64,000 nt of DNA from Symbiodinium kawagutii (GCA_009767595.1 VSDK01009018.1:204799-268798); one strand, 5' to 3'; numbered from the stretch's first letter, positions 43,695-54,199 are shown. A program made the numbers and translations. The notes: generated by a model not told the origin, from the sequence alone.

Positions 43695-46600
43695 TCGATC
43701 TTCATACAGCTCCCATCCGTCTCCTTCACGCCATTGGACCAGAGTCGATTTTCTGCGCCATGTGTAATCATCTGGATACTTGACATAAGTATTCCAGGCT
43801 CAAACTTTGCATTGACTCTGATCTTCGGGTGGTCTGCAGCCTTGTTGGGAATCCAGAGCATGAAGTTCCTTTTTCTGTTGCTGCCCTCGAAGATTCGGTT
43901 GAGAAAATCAGCAGGTAGCTCTTGAGGGATCTCTGAATCTATGTCAAACCTGGTAAGGTCTTGACGTGCAGATGGATGGTTTGGATCATATGGTGCGTGA
44001 ATGTCTGTCTTCGGAGGATTCCATGGCTTGTTCTTCGCGTGCGCTGGTGGGTGGTCTGGCTGCTTTGGGGTCAAGTTGACCTCTTTCCTCTCCTTTTCTC
44101 CTTCCTTCTTCTCTTCAGCCTTTTCCTTCTCATCTGCCTCCTTCTTGTCTTCCTCATCATCATCTCCTCCATAGTCCGGCTTGGAGTCGTCATAGTTGTC
44201 CTTCTTCTCTTCCTCAGACTTGGCAGCCTTGAGGGTCATACCTGTCTTCCCAGCTTGCAGCTGTAGAAGGCTCTCCTGCATTTGCACCACCATCGCCTTC
44301 ATTTGTTCCATTTGGATGTCCCGCGGGTCACTTGAGGATGATGCTGCTGCTGCAGTGGTGTCCCTCTTGTCTTCTTTGCGCTCTTCAGATACACGAAAAC
44401 AAATATCTTCAAGCATTGCTCCAGCAGAGCCGGGGTCGTATCGAAGATATTTGTCTGAGATGGACAAAATCAAGTTAAAATAATCTCGCTTGTGTTTCTC
44501 CATCAAGTACCCGATCTGGGCAATGTTTTGTGGTCGAAAGACCGAGTATACCCGAGTCATGAATTCTCGGCATATACGGTCCATCAACCTATCCTCATCC
44601 AGGTAAGGACTGAGGAGGTCCTCCAAAAGTGCGACATCGATCGCCTCGCGATTCGAGTCGTCAGACTTAAGGCCCATAGAAGTCTCCCTGTTCTCCTTCA
44701 GTCTGATCGCTGATCTGGGTTCTTCATCATCTTCACAGGGTCTCTTTCTGCTTCCACTGCCATCTCGTCTTCGTCGACGTCCTCGATCTCGATCTCTGTC
44801 ATCGGAGGGTTCTTCTTTCACAGACTCTTTCTTCACGCTTCCTTCTTTGTTCTCACCTCCAAGCTCCATAATTGCATTTTCCTTCTCTTCAGCAGGCTCA
44901 GTCTTCACTGGAACTGAGGCCTTGGAACTTGATGCAGTAGCTGGCGGTCCAGTCTGCCTTGAGAGGTAGAACTCCTTGCTCCTGATTGGCTTGAGGATGT
45001 GTTGGAATCCATGCCACTGCTCGGCAAATCGTTTCATGGCACTTTTGTATGCTTGTTCTGCCTTGGGCATCTTCCTCATGCAGTCATCACATGCTCCTTT
45101 GCAAGTCTTGTCCCAGAACTTGCCTTCAGAGAGATGCTCAAGGCTCACGTTCATTCCATCGTTGGAGAGTCGGTCCTGCAGGACGTGGCCACTGCGAGGA
45201 CTCCTGTGCCTACCAGACTTACAGAAAGGTAGGATGACCACCTTTTCTGTGTTTGGTGAATGCAACCTCTCATTGATCAGATGGTTGAACTCCTCGAACA
45301 TTGGAAGCCAATCCTTGCTCTTGGACATATGTTCAAGGTTGTATGGATTGGTTCCGATGTGGTCTCGAAGGTCTTTGTCTCTTCCTGGATCTCCGATGCC
45401 TCGGCAGTCCAGGTACAGAACTTCAGCATGGTTTGTGCCTCCAAGGATCTGGGGGTAATTATCCCTCATGTCCTGGTCCAGGACTTTGAGATGTTGGTCA
45501 CTCCCAAGAGAGAATGAATAGGATCCTTGGTCCAGGCCCTTGATGAGCTTGTGAAGCTCTCGAGATCTCCTGGCACTTCGATCTGCGATTCCAACTGTCT
45601 CGATGCCGAAAGTGACGATTGTGATTGGCTTATTGGCTGGGTGAGTGGACTCACCTGTTGCAACCAGGCTGACTCCATGAGTCTCAACTCCATCAACATC
45701 ATCGTTGATGAATGTTGACATTGGCCATGGAAGGGGGTCTTCAAGGTGTTCATTGATGCAGAACGTGAGTAAACCTGTGGTGATCGACCTGGCAAGTGGT
45801 AAACTTTGTCCGGGGTAATCAGCCAGGTGACATGTTCCTCTGCGCACATCCTTGATGAATCCCAATTTGGATTGCGCAGGAAGGCTCAACAGAAGCGGGT
45901 TGTTGCTTCCACTCAGCTCTGTTGAGTTGAAAGATCCCTTCAGTTTCAACCCACTTGGTTCAAGTTGGATTGCAAAGGGAATCTTGTACGCTCCACTGCA
46001 CTTTGCTTGTCCAATGCCGATGAAGTTGGCTCCGGCGTCCTTGATCTTTTGGATGAACTTTGGCATGATTCGTTCAGCTTTCTTCCTCCATTCCTCACCA
46101 TGACAGATGGAATTGCATCCCTCATCGGTCAACACCCACACTTTGTCATGGTCCTTGGAAGAATCAATCAGTGGCAAGCTGGCCTCTGGCACTTCGTTCA
46201 TCATCTCTGAGATGGCAACGTAACCAGATGGTTTTGAAGGGCTTGATCGAATTGGTCTCCGTTCAGGTGATCCAGTTGGAGGTGTCAGCATGGCAAACTC
46301 TCGATCTGCATGAGCATCAATACAATCTTGCAAACATGAGATGAGTTCAGTGCTTCTGTTCACCAGTGACCTGTTCTGAATCTTCACGAACTGCTTGATC
46401 ACTTCCTTTGCCTCATCCTGTGACAACATCACTTCCTCGACAGCACGTGAAGCAACATCAACGACTCTTCTGCTTGATTCTGCAAGAGCTTGAGTCACTC
46501 CTTGCGCATTCTTCCACTCGTGCTGTGGCACTTCATTGATGTTGGATTGACAATCCTTACACCATGTCTTGTGGACCCTCTTGTTGCTTCCTCGATGGTC

Positions 46601-47008
46601 TGTGTTGGCATGAGGGCAACTTGACGGTTCACATCGAGGTGCAACTTGAGGTCTTGGATACACCTTCTGATGTCCACAGATCATGCATGTCTCTTTGACT
46701 TGGTGTGAGTTAGATCCCGCCTTGTTGATCGCATTCTTTGGGCAACCACCGGCACATGGACTGCTCTTCTTCTGCAGGAAGGAAAGCTTCGAAACTCTCG
46801 TGCGTCCAACTGGGCCGGCTTCTTTCATCTGACGATTCTGGATCATCGACTCCACCTGATCGTCCTGAATGGGTTGGTCTCTCATTTCCCAAGCACCATC
46901 GGCGTTCTCGAAGTACTTCACACCCCACCGCATGAAGTTCCGAAGTGATGGGCTTGGACAATCTTGAGTGAATCCCCAGTCGAGGTATCCAGGATTGTTC
47001 ATGATCAC
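43691..47008 (-). CDS. Copia polyprotein middle: protease plus RapZ-C-like and linker domains
   Basis: 1105 residues. The N-terminus has DVMIMNNPGYLDWGF, the second half of an FGxxxGxTYxxV..P.YLxW motif whose first half ends Gag. A Cys/His-rich segment follows (CMICGHQ, CKDC). Retropepsin lies near residues 285-400, with LTDEGCNSICHG at the active site; DEG replaces the usual D(T/S)G. Residues about 470-640 resemble the RapZ C-terminal domain: LYLDCRGIGDPGRDKDLRDH and PFCKSGRHRS. Then come acidic/basic low-complexity linkers and an unnamed helical domain. It ends KIE-stop, overlapping Pol by GTGA. Confidence 0.85.
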   Translation of the reverse strand: MIMNNPGYLDWGFTQDCPSPSLRNFMRWGVKYFENADGAWEMRDQPIQDDQVESMIQNRQMKEAGPVGRTRVSKLSFLQKKSSPCAGGCPKNAINKAGSNSHQVKETCMICGHQKVYPRPQVAPRCEPSSCPHANTDHRGSNKRVHKTWCKDCQSNINEVPQHEWKNAQGVTQALAESSRRVVDVASRAVEEVMLSQDEAKEVIKQFVKIQNRSLVNRSTELISCLQDCIDAHADREFAMLTPPTGSPERRPIRSSPSKPSGYVAISEMMNEVPEASLPLIDSSKDHDKVWVLTDEGCNSICHGEEWRKKAERIMPKFIQKIKDAGANFIGIGQAKCSGAYKIPFAIQLEPSGLKLKGSFNSTELSGSNNPLLLSLPAQSKLGFIKDVRRGTCHLADYPGQSLPLARSITTGLLTFCINEHLEDPLPWPMSTFINDDVDGVETHGVSLVATGESTHPANKPITIVTFGIETVGIADRSARRSRELHKLIKGLDQGSYSFSLGSDQHLKVLDQDMRDNYPQILGGTNHAEVLYLDCRGIGDPGRDKDLRDHIGTNPYNLEHMSKSKDWLPMFEEFNHLINERLHSPNTEKVVILPFCKSGRHRSPRSGHVLQDRLSNDGMNVSLEHLSEGKFWDKTCKGACDDCMRKMPKAEQAYKSAMKRFAEQWHGFQHILKPIRSKEFYLSRQTGPPATASSSKASVPVKTEPAEEKENAIMELGGENKEGSVKKESVKEEPSDDRDRDRGRRRRRDGSGSRKRPCEDDEEPRSAIRLKENRETSMGLKSDDSNREAIDVALLEDLLSPYLDEDRLMDRICREFMTRVYSVFRPQNIAQIGYLMEKHKRDYFNLILSISDKYLRYDPGSAGAMLEDICFRVSEERKEDKRDTTAAAASSSSDPRDIQMEQMKAMVVQMQESLLQLQAGKTGMTLKAAKSEEEKKDNYDDSKPDYGGDDDEEDKKEADEKEKAEEKKEGEKERKEVNLTPKQPDHPPAHAKNKPWNPPKTDIHAPYDPNHPSARQDLTRFDIDSEIPQELPADFLNRIFEGSNRKRNFMLWIPNKAADHPKIRVNAKFEPGILMSSIQMITHGAENRLWSNGVKETDGSCMKIE

Positions 47009-47386
47009 GTCAGCGTACGTTGATCCCTTGTGTTAATAGCCTAGGTGACCATTTTCAACCAAAGCGAGATGACTTAGTACTTAATTTTTGGGGGTATGCT
47101 TTTCTATTTCCTAAGTCATCAGGGACCACTATAATAGAAAGTCTCGGATTTTTTGGTTTTCCCAAGGTTTTCCATGTCTTTGACTTTTCCTTGATTTTTC
47201 AACAAATCTAAATGTGTATGTCTATACAGATATAGTAAGTACATGTGCATACATGATTCCAAATACATGAGCATATAGGTATGTATTTTACATATACATA
47301 TGTAGATATACACAGTATGTACATATATAAATAAACATACAGATTAAACTGGGAAAAATTCAAACCAGGGCACCTGTTGGCACACC

Positions 47387-47451
47387 ACCTGGCGAAGCTG
47401 TCGTTCTTTTCGCCTTTGCGCGGCTTTGGCTTTGTCCGATTGTCGTTGCCT
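47387..47451 (-). CDS. Candidate exon inside the insertion
   Basis: About 65 nt between acceptor CACTGCAG and donor CCAG/GTGGTG, in a GC-rich block. Frames read NDNRTKPKPRKGEKNDSF or RQSDKAKAAQRRKERQLRQ, the latter a charged coil. It suggests captured host sequence, but no family is recognised. Confidence 0.3.
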
Positions 47452-47938
47452 GCAGTGAAATGCACGGGGCGGGACAGCGAGCGCGACCGGGAAGCTGGTT
47501 GGGAAGTCTAAAACCACGCATGTTAGTTTGTCGGTTTCATTGTCTTATTCTTCCCATGTAAGTTTAACACCATGTCAATGACTATCAAAAAGTTAAGTAA
47601 TCAAATATTGGGCATTAAAAAAGAACCTAAGATAACTATTGACCATATCAAGTTATTAATCGCAACCGTCTTAAACATGGGCCCACAACTTGAAACCACC
47701 AAAAACTAGTTTGGATCATACCTTGAGAGGTGGACTTGCTCAAATTTGCATTGCAGGGTGCCTGATATGGCGTGTTTTCATGTTGATCCAAGTGCCAGTA
47801 AACAACCTTGGCCTGTTCTGGTTGTGGGGGGCTTCACCCAAGTCCCAGGCCCTCCAAATGCAGTGACAACCCGCAAGGCGAGGATGATTTGGAGGAAGAG
47901 ACCCTACACATCATTGACACTAACCATCTACCATCTGA

Positions 47939-48175
47939 TCAATTGTCACTACAAATTCTCCAGCATGGGATATCTTTCATCCAAGAGAAATAGTTCTTGA
48001 GATATATCCTTAACCAACCATTGAAGGGTGCTGTTGTTTTCTTGAGGGCGGGTCTGGCTGGGGCGGCTTTACCAATACCTTCACGCACCCTCCTTGACCA
48101 TTCAACATTAATTTTCATCTGCTCATCAACCCATGTTGTCAAGCGAGCAGCATCAACGATTGTTTTCATGATCAT
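47939..48175 (-). CDS. Small ORF inside the insertion
   Basis: 78 residues: MKTIVDAARLTTWVDEQMKI, NVEWSRRVREGIGKAAPARP and so on. Amphipathic composition looks protein-like. I do not recognise it; it could be a remnant of a gene carried by the inserted element. It may also be chance. Confidence 0.35.
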   Translation of the reverse strand: MIMKTIVDAARLTTWVDEQMKINVEWSRRVREGIGKAAPARPALKKTTAPFNGWLRIYLKNYFSWMKDIPCWRICSDN

Positions 48176-49194
48176 CTAAGCATACTGGACTGCGGCGATT
48201 TGCAGCAGGGGGAGTGCGTTGGAGAAAACTCTTCACCGCTGTGCACAGAGCTTGCGATATACGTACAGTTGTTCAACAACATATTTCACAATCTGTGTAT
48301 GTATTCGAAACCCAATATCTGTTCGGTTGGGTGACCCTGTTGGGAAACTAACCTGGAAGCTAAGAAGAAATGTTTTTCAGGTCAACCTGCTTTGTTGGCG
48401 GTGGATTTTCCACGTAACCAGATTAATTTGCAAGGGTAGTTGACCACAAGACTGGTTCTTGTTTAGATTTTTTTAGTAAGAGATGCCATCAACCATCGTT
48501 AACCATCATGAAGTGTTGATTCGCTCAGAGTGGTTTATACTGGTCCTTGATCATGGTGGATACTGATTCTCTATTGCACCATGAATGACACCTCAACATG
48601 CTTCTCGCCCGCCGTCATGTCAGCTTTAATTTCTTCAAATGATGTTCGCCAATGAGGGACAATGATCAACCAGGGGGATGTAATGATGACTGATAGATGT
48701 GGGCACTTCCACCGTTGCACTCAAAAAATGGATGGTTCACTTACAAAAAATTGTCATTTGCATTCATTTTGGGACGATGTTTGGGATCCCTTGGTTTGGA
48801 GAGACCCATACAACCAAAATCCCCAAGGGCCCATTGGGTAAAGGAAATCCTGAACCAGGTATCCTGTTTCAGGACCCCTGCTACTTTTCTGTCTCCGTGC
48901 CCAAAACTGTTTAGCACTCAACAAAAACCTACAATCTCCATCGGGCCTTATAAGGAATTATTGATCTTGTTGCGGGGGTCTGAGAGGGGGGGTGTTTGGC
49001 ATTTGTGATGATATAAACAACTAATAACAGTAGTACCGCACAAGGCGGCGGCGGAAGTTTCCAAGATAGGAGCACTATAGGAGTGTGCAGTTGTGGTTGC
49101 GACGATTGATTGTCCGAGGGATCCGAGAACTGAACATCACTTGGGCCTGACTTCCTACCAATGTGAGCATCGATCTGGCCACTTGACTGGCAGC

Positions 49195-49609
49195 CTATCT
49201 GTCTAGCTATCTTTCTATCAGTGGATCAGTTTTCTTTCTGTCTGTCTGACTGTCTATCTATCTATCTATCTGATGATCTATTCGTTTATCTATCTGCCTA
49301 TGTACTTGTCTTTCTATCTACCTCACTATCTATCTCGTCATCTTTCTGTCTATGTATCTATCTATCTACCTGTCCATCTATCTATTTATCTATCTGCCTA
49401 TCTATCTATCTGTCTATCTATCTACCGAATTATTTGTCTGATCATCTATGTGTCCATCTGTCTATCTTTCTGTCTATCTACCTGACTATCTATCTACTTT
49501 TCTATCTGACTCTCGTTTCGTCTACCTATCTGTCTATCTATCGACCCATCTAGCCATCTGAATCTGGCTATCCAATTGTCTGTCTATTCCATCTATCTAT
49601 TCTAGCTAT

Positions 49610-49643
<34 letters not shown>

Positions 49644-49765
49644 CATCTATTCATCCATCGATGCATCTATGTATCTGACTATCCATCTAGCCACCCATCG
49701 ATCTGACTATCGACTTGTCGATCTATCTGGCTACCTCTTTGTCTAGCCATCTTTCGTCTATCTAT
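49195..49765. repeat. TCTA/TCTG tetranucleotide microsatellite
   Basis: About 570 bp of CTATCTATCTGTCTATCTAC-type repeats with decay at the edges. Long Ser/Ile/Tyr/Leu ORFs on plus are an artefact of the repeat. Confidence 0.95.
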
Positions 49766-49776
49766 TCATTTACCTT

Positions 49777-50665
49777 CCAAATGTGCTTCGATCATGAAGT
49801 GTTTTGCATCTAGGTGTTTGGCCACTTTTGATAATTGGACCTTGCAAAGGTGTTCCGATCATCAAGTGTTTTGCTACTTTTGACCTGCAAATGTGCTTGG
49901 CGCGCAAGCGTTGTGCACATTTTGGCCACATAAATCACGAAAAGTGACGCGAAACGCAAGTGTTTTCCTACTTTTGTCTCCTGTGTTCAAAAAGTGTCAA
50001 AACGTGCTGTGTTTTGACACATTTGCTTCAAAATGTGCTTCTCGCCCTGGCCGCGTGCACTTTTTCGGACATGCAACTTTCAAAACTTGTTAAAAACCAC
50101 GAGTTTTTGCGACTTCGGACGTGAGAATGTGCTTCGCGCGCAGGCGGCGTGCCAATTTTCATGATCATATGACATCTCCGAAAAGTGGCCCGAAACACTG
50201 GTAAAATTGCAGTTTTTATTTTGGTACAAGATTTTATGTTAAAAATTTGCTTCGCGCGCAGGCAGCGTGCCAGTTTTGAGAATCATGAGTCATCAAAAGT
50301 GCTCCGAGCATGCAGTGTTTTTACGATTTTGACTTCCAAATGTGCTTCGCGCCTAGTTTTTTTCAAGGTTTTGCCAGCTGCATCTCCCAAAAGTGCTCCG
50401 AACCTGACATGTTTTTACAATTTTGACTTCCAAATGCGCTTCGCGCCTAGGTTTTTTTCACAATTTTGCCAGTTGCATCTCCCAAAAGTGCTCCGGACCT
50501 GACATGTTTTTACGATTTTGACTTCCACATGTGCTTCGCGCCTAGGCTTTTTCACGATTTTGCCAATTGCATCTCCCAAAAGTGCTCCGAACCTAACATG
50601 TTTTTACGATTTTGATTTCCAAATGTGCTTCGCGCCTAGGTTTTTTCACGATTTTTGCACACACC
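49777..50665. repeat. 94-bp satellite
   Basis: The anchor GCTTCGCGCCTAG occurs at 50344, 50438, 50533 and 50627, 94-95 bp apart, with AAGTGCTCCGAACCTGACAT in each unit. More diverged copies (TGTGCTTCGATCATGAAGTG, TGTGCTTCGCGCGCAGGC) extend left to about 49777. Confidence 0.88.
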
Positions 50666-51483
50666 TTCCGCCACAGTGGTCCGCACCCGCCGCTTTAGCG
50701 AGGTACCCTTCTGGCCCCTCATGATGCACAAAACCTTGCAAAACACAGCATTTCGCGACTTTCCTAACATTTTGGCGCGCTCGCACTCTCATCTTTCTCA
50801 CATCTCTTCTTTCTCACATCTGCATATGCGATCTACCCTGGCTGAGTTGTCCATATTGTCGGAAGTTAGACTTCTAAACTTCCTTCGATAATCACGTTTT
50901 GACATAATGTGAAATCAAAAAATCCGTCGACCCCAGCCTCCCGCTCGTGCCGAGCGACTCGTGACTGCGGCCGTGGAGCGCCAGCCGAGGCAGGTTTTCC
51001 TGCCGGGCAATAACCCTAGGTGGCATATTCAAAAATGCCGGCCTACACTAACATGTTGAGGGTTGGATCAGGATGATCGAGCTTGTTGTTTGCACTGTCT
51101 CCACACATAATTGGAACGTTGGTGCTATGGCATTGGTTCTGACTTTGAGGGATGTCATGCATTTCTCAGCGTGGTGTCTTGGACTGCATTAAATGTAACC
51201 AACTAATGTGAAGTCTCCTGGCATCATCGGGCGGCAACATACTAATTGTGGGAAGGCAACCCGCCATTTGCATGATATTGCATGATTTTATCAGTGTTCA
51301 GATTCCTTGGGTCTTGGTTGCGCTTGTATCACAAGGATTGATGTTACAAATGAATTTCATGAAACCCGATCAAAAACATGTCTTCTGATACGTTCTAACT
51401 TTGGAGGCAAAAACGTTGCTTAATGTGGTTATACCATTGTTTTTCTGTTTTTGGGTAGGCATTCTAACACTGATGGTCGAATT

Positions 51484-51609
51484 TTACTGACGGACCCGTG
51501 AGTTAGAATGTCGCTTCCATTGTGTCACCCGCACACGATTTGAGGAACATTTTGACATTTAAAAACTGGGGATCCCAAAACGACATTCTAACTTACAGTC
51601 CGTCAGTAT
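51484..51609. mobile_element. Small TIR element (ACTGACGGAC ends)
   Basis: ACTGACGGACCCGTGAGTTA then GAATGTCG on the left is the inverse of CGACATTCTAACTTACAGTC then CGTCAGT on the right (about 28 bp, two or three mismatches). Total is about 125 bp and non-coding. It is nested in the 5.2-kb insertion. Confidence 0.78.
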
Positions 51610-51859
51610 ATATTTCTTTTCATGGTTGGTTATACCCCTTGGTGATCCCGCAATAAGACCAGCACTGCACACCTCCTTTGATGGTTCGTGTTTGTCTTCA
51701 TCCTTTGTAAGATCAGCGCTGCACAGCTCTTTGGACTGCTCCACACTGAAGTTGTTGATCGCGATGTTGAGAGCGACGACACTTCCTGGACACGTGAAAG
51801 ATGGCAATCTATGCCTGAATATAAATGTGTATACGCATACACACATCGTACACGTATGT

Positions 51860-52060
51860 GTAAATATATATATATATAGATATATATATAGATATATATA
51901 TAGATATATATATATAGATATATATATTCATGCATGTACAGATAAATACACGTGTATGATATGTAAATATATCTATATATACACATATATATGGGCACAT
52001 GCGTGTACATATAGATGTACATGTGTTTGGGTGCATGTGTTTTGGCACTTGTGAATATCT
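51860..52060. repeat. TATATAGA/TACATA-rich tract
   Basis: An AT-rich array of ATATATATAGATATATATAT units decaying into TGTACATATAG repeats. Confidence 0.9.
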
Positions 52061-52228
52061 CAGTGTGTATATGTCCCATTCACTGCACATCGAATTTTAC
52101 ATATTATCTAAGAAATTCTGGATGACATAAGTGCATACATACACATACAATGTGAATGGCGATGTGTATCTTCAAAAAAAAAGAAGCGGTATTCATTTTT
52201 ATTAGCTCCATGTATCCCTTTTCTCGCT

Positions 52229-53998
52229 CTATATATGCATATGTATATACGAAAATGTGGGTGTCTGAGCATTATAGGCTACATGAGCTAGGAGTTGTCC
52301 AAAGGTGAACTTGATCTTGGCATCTGGGACCGCTTCCTCGATCATCCTTGCCATTGCATGTGGATCGTGAACTTGCAGTTGTCCATCATCCACTTCCAAC
52401 TCATCATCTTCGAAGTCTCCAGAGCTAAATGCCCCAACGTAGGCTACCTTGTCAGTCGATGATGCACCGTCCAGGGTTGCACCAGGGGTAGAAACCTCCA
52501 TGGTATGACTTGAACCCGATGCCTGGTCATCACTAGACTGACGAAGCTCAGCTCTAGTCAAGGTCTGTCCTGGGCCGCGGGATGACAGGGATGAGTTGTT
52601 GTCCTGTGGTGTGACACTGCAGTCGGTCCCGATGTAGTGGGTCTCAACTGGCACTGGGGTCTGTGTAGCTTCCGTGAATGGGAACGGGTACGGTTTCCTC
52701 TGAACCGTAATGATCGCCTCCCTCGTGTCGTAGGTCTTCACCTCGAAGGGCTTTGCGGTGGCAAAGTTGGCCTGTGGCTTAGGCGGTGGACGTGCTCGTC
52801 CCTTGGGACACTCAGGATCTCCAGACCAGTGCCCACGCTTTCCACAACGTTTGCACGTCGACTTGGCCTTGAGTTCCTTGAGCTTTCTGCGTCTATCTTC
52901 GATGCTAAGATTAGACACCCTCGGCTTGTAAGAACTCTGGTTTCGGCGTGTCGGGAAACCCTTGCCTTTGGCTTTGCCTCTCACGAAGTAGGCTGCTTGC
53001 TCTGCTTGAACGCACTCTGCAAGCATGGCTAGATGTTCTTGGCTGTTCTCATCGAATGATTCCCATGCCAAGAATCCAGCCATTACATCCAACTCCAGTG
53101 CTTCAGCTGAGATCGGTTCTTCTTCAGCTGTGAATGCGAAGTCCTCGTCGGGATCTTCTTCATCATATTCCTCTTCGTCATAATGTTCTTCTTCATCCAT
53201 AGCGGGATATGCGTGGTCATACTCCCATATGTAGTCATCATATTCTGGCCCATCCATTGCGATGTAGCCAGCACTCTTGGAACCACCTTTGTATCCTTTT
53301 TGTGAGAACCTTCGGGGCTTGAACTTCCCTTTGCCTTTGCCCGTCCTGCCTGCGGGACTTACATTTCCTTGTCCTAATCCATTCATTGCTTCACGGACAT
53401 GGATCTTTCCATGCTGTCTGATCAGTGCCTCTGATGCTGACTTGAAGGATGGTTCATCATGTACTGCGGTGAGTATCATGAGCTTCTCGGCACGACTCAG
53501 ACCAGCATTGTCCAGGAGTAGATCTGTCAAGATGGTCTCAGACACTACCAACTTGTCATCTAACTCCTGGAGCTTTTTCCACCATCCCTTGCGGCGACTG
53601 ATGTACTGTGCCATGCTCTCCTGTGGCTGTCTCGACAGCGGTCCGCCGATCGAGGTACCAACACGGTAGAGCTCTTTGGCCTCGTGTTCCTTGAGAGGAA
53701 ACACAGCTTTCTTCATCACCTCTATCAACCTGGGCACAGCTTCAGCACTTTTCAAGGCCTGTGATCCCAGGTCCTCGGCAACGGTGTATGCATCGCCTCT
53801 CAATCCTTCCACAACCTTTGATCCAAGTTCCCAGCGGTCATCAGCTTTGGTGGCGTCGTACTTCATCTGGGTCCGGAATTCCCATTCGTGGTAGCAGTAC
53901 GCCTCACCTGAGTGCACTAGGAATCCTGCCTTGGTCAACTCGGTCTCGTGGTGCGTAGGTCTAAACCTCAGTGAATTGATTGCCATATTCGTTGACAC
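52229..53998 (-). CDS. Copia Gag-like protein with zinc knuckle
   Basis: 589 residues starting MSTNMAINSLRF 200 bp inside the 5' LTR. Retrotransposon Gag helices include YISRRKGWWKKLQELDDKL. Then an acidic stretch (about 255-290), a basic stretch, and a CCHC knuckle CKRCGKRGHWSGDPEC (C-x2-C-x4-H-x6-C, two residues longer than the classical spacing). After KFTFGQ the last 20 or so residues come from the inserted element, so the natural reading frame into the protease was interrupted. Confidence 0.92.
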   Translation of the reverse strand: MSTNMAINSLRFRPTHHETELTKAGFLVHSGEAYCYHEWEFRTQMKYDATKADDRWELGSKVVEGLRGDAYTVAEDLGSQALKSAEAVPRLIEVMKKAVFPLKEHEAKELYRVGTSIGGPLSRQPQESMAQYISRRKGWWKKLQELDDKLVVSETILTDLLLDNAGLSRAEKLMILTAVHDEPSFKSASEALIRQHGKIHVREAMNGLGQGNVSPAGRTGKGKGKFKPRRFSQKGYKGGSKSAGYIAMDGPEYDDYIWEYDHAYPAMDEEEHYDEEEYDEEDPDEDFAFTAEEEPISAEALELDVMAGFLAWESFDENSQEHLAMLAECVQAEQAAYFVRGKAKGKGFPTRRNQSSYKPRVSNLSIEDRRRKLKELKAKSTCKRCGKRGHWSGDPECPKGRARPPPKPQANFATAKPFEVKTYDTREAIITVQRKPYPFPFTEATQTPVPVETHYIGTDCSVTPQDNNSSLSSRGPGQTLTRAELRQSSDDQASGSSHTMEVSTPGATLDGASSTDKVAYVGAFSSGDFEDDELEVDDGQLQVHDPHAMARMIEEAVPDAKIKFTFGQLLAHVAYNAQTPTFSYIHMHI

Positions 53999-54181
53999 GA
54001 ATTATGGTGCAGCTTCGGAGCTTTGTTTCCTTGTACCTGCCTCCGCGTACGGGAAAGGTCAGGCACACACTTATGATGGGGTAGTTAGCTCTCCCCAGAG
54101 CGGCTGACGCGAAGTGGCGCAGCAAGGTAGCCCCTGAGAAACCAGGTCTCTAGGACGTGTAGGGCAAACAGCGGCTGGGTG

Positions 54182-54199
54182 TTCCAGCTCCGCTACCAG
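54182..54199 (-). promoter_or_regulatory. Primer-binding site (tRNA 3'-end complement)
   Basis: On minus, one base after the 5' LTR end (TTTTCACA), the sequence is TGGTAGCGGAGCTGGAAC. It complements a tRNA 3' end ...CTCCGCTACCA, close to initiator tRNA-Met of other eukaryotes (TGGTAKCRGAG-type sites). On plus the site forms one arm of a hairpin with AGCGGCTGG at 54171-54179. Confidence 0.82.

Larger units (their letters stand above)
47036..52283. mobile_element. 5.2-kb insertion inside the copia polyprotein
   Basis: The minus frame of Gag reads KFTFGQ and then leaves homology. The protease ORF frame begins HKGSTYADV after a stop. Removing the interval restores FGQHKGSTY in frame. GTT flanks both ends on plus (CTTGTGTT/AATAGCC and GCTAGGA/GTTGTCC), a possible 3-bp target duplication. 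The ends have only weak inverted similarity (TAGCCTA, CCTAG). No transposase is recognised. Contents are a TCTA microsatellite, a 94-bp satellite, a TIR element, a TA tract and short open frames. Confidence 0.75.

Noticed and set aside
49221..49553. 110-residue plus ORF rich in Ser, Ile, Tyr, Leu
   Set aside because: It is a translation of the TCTA microsatellite.
52229..52290. Last residues of the Gag ORF as genuine Gag C-terminus
   Set aside because: After KFTFGQ the frame enters the inserted element; the natural continuation is found at 47026 and below.
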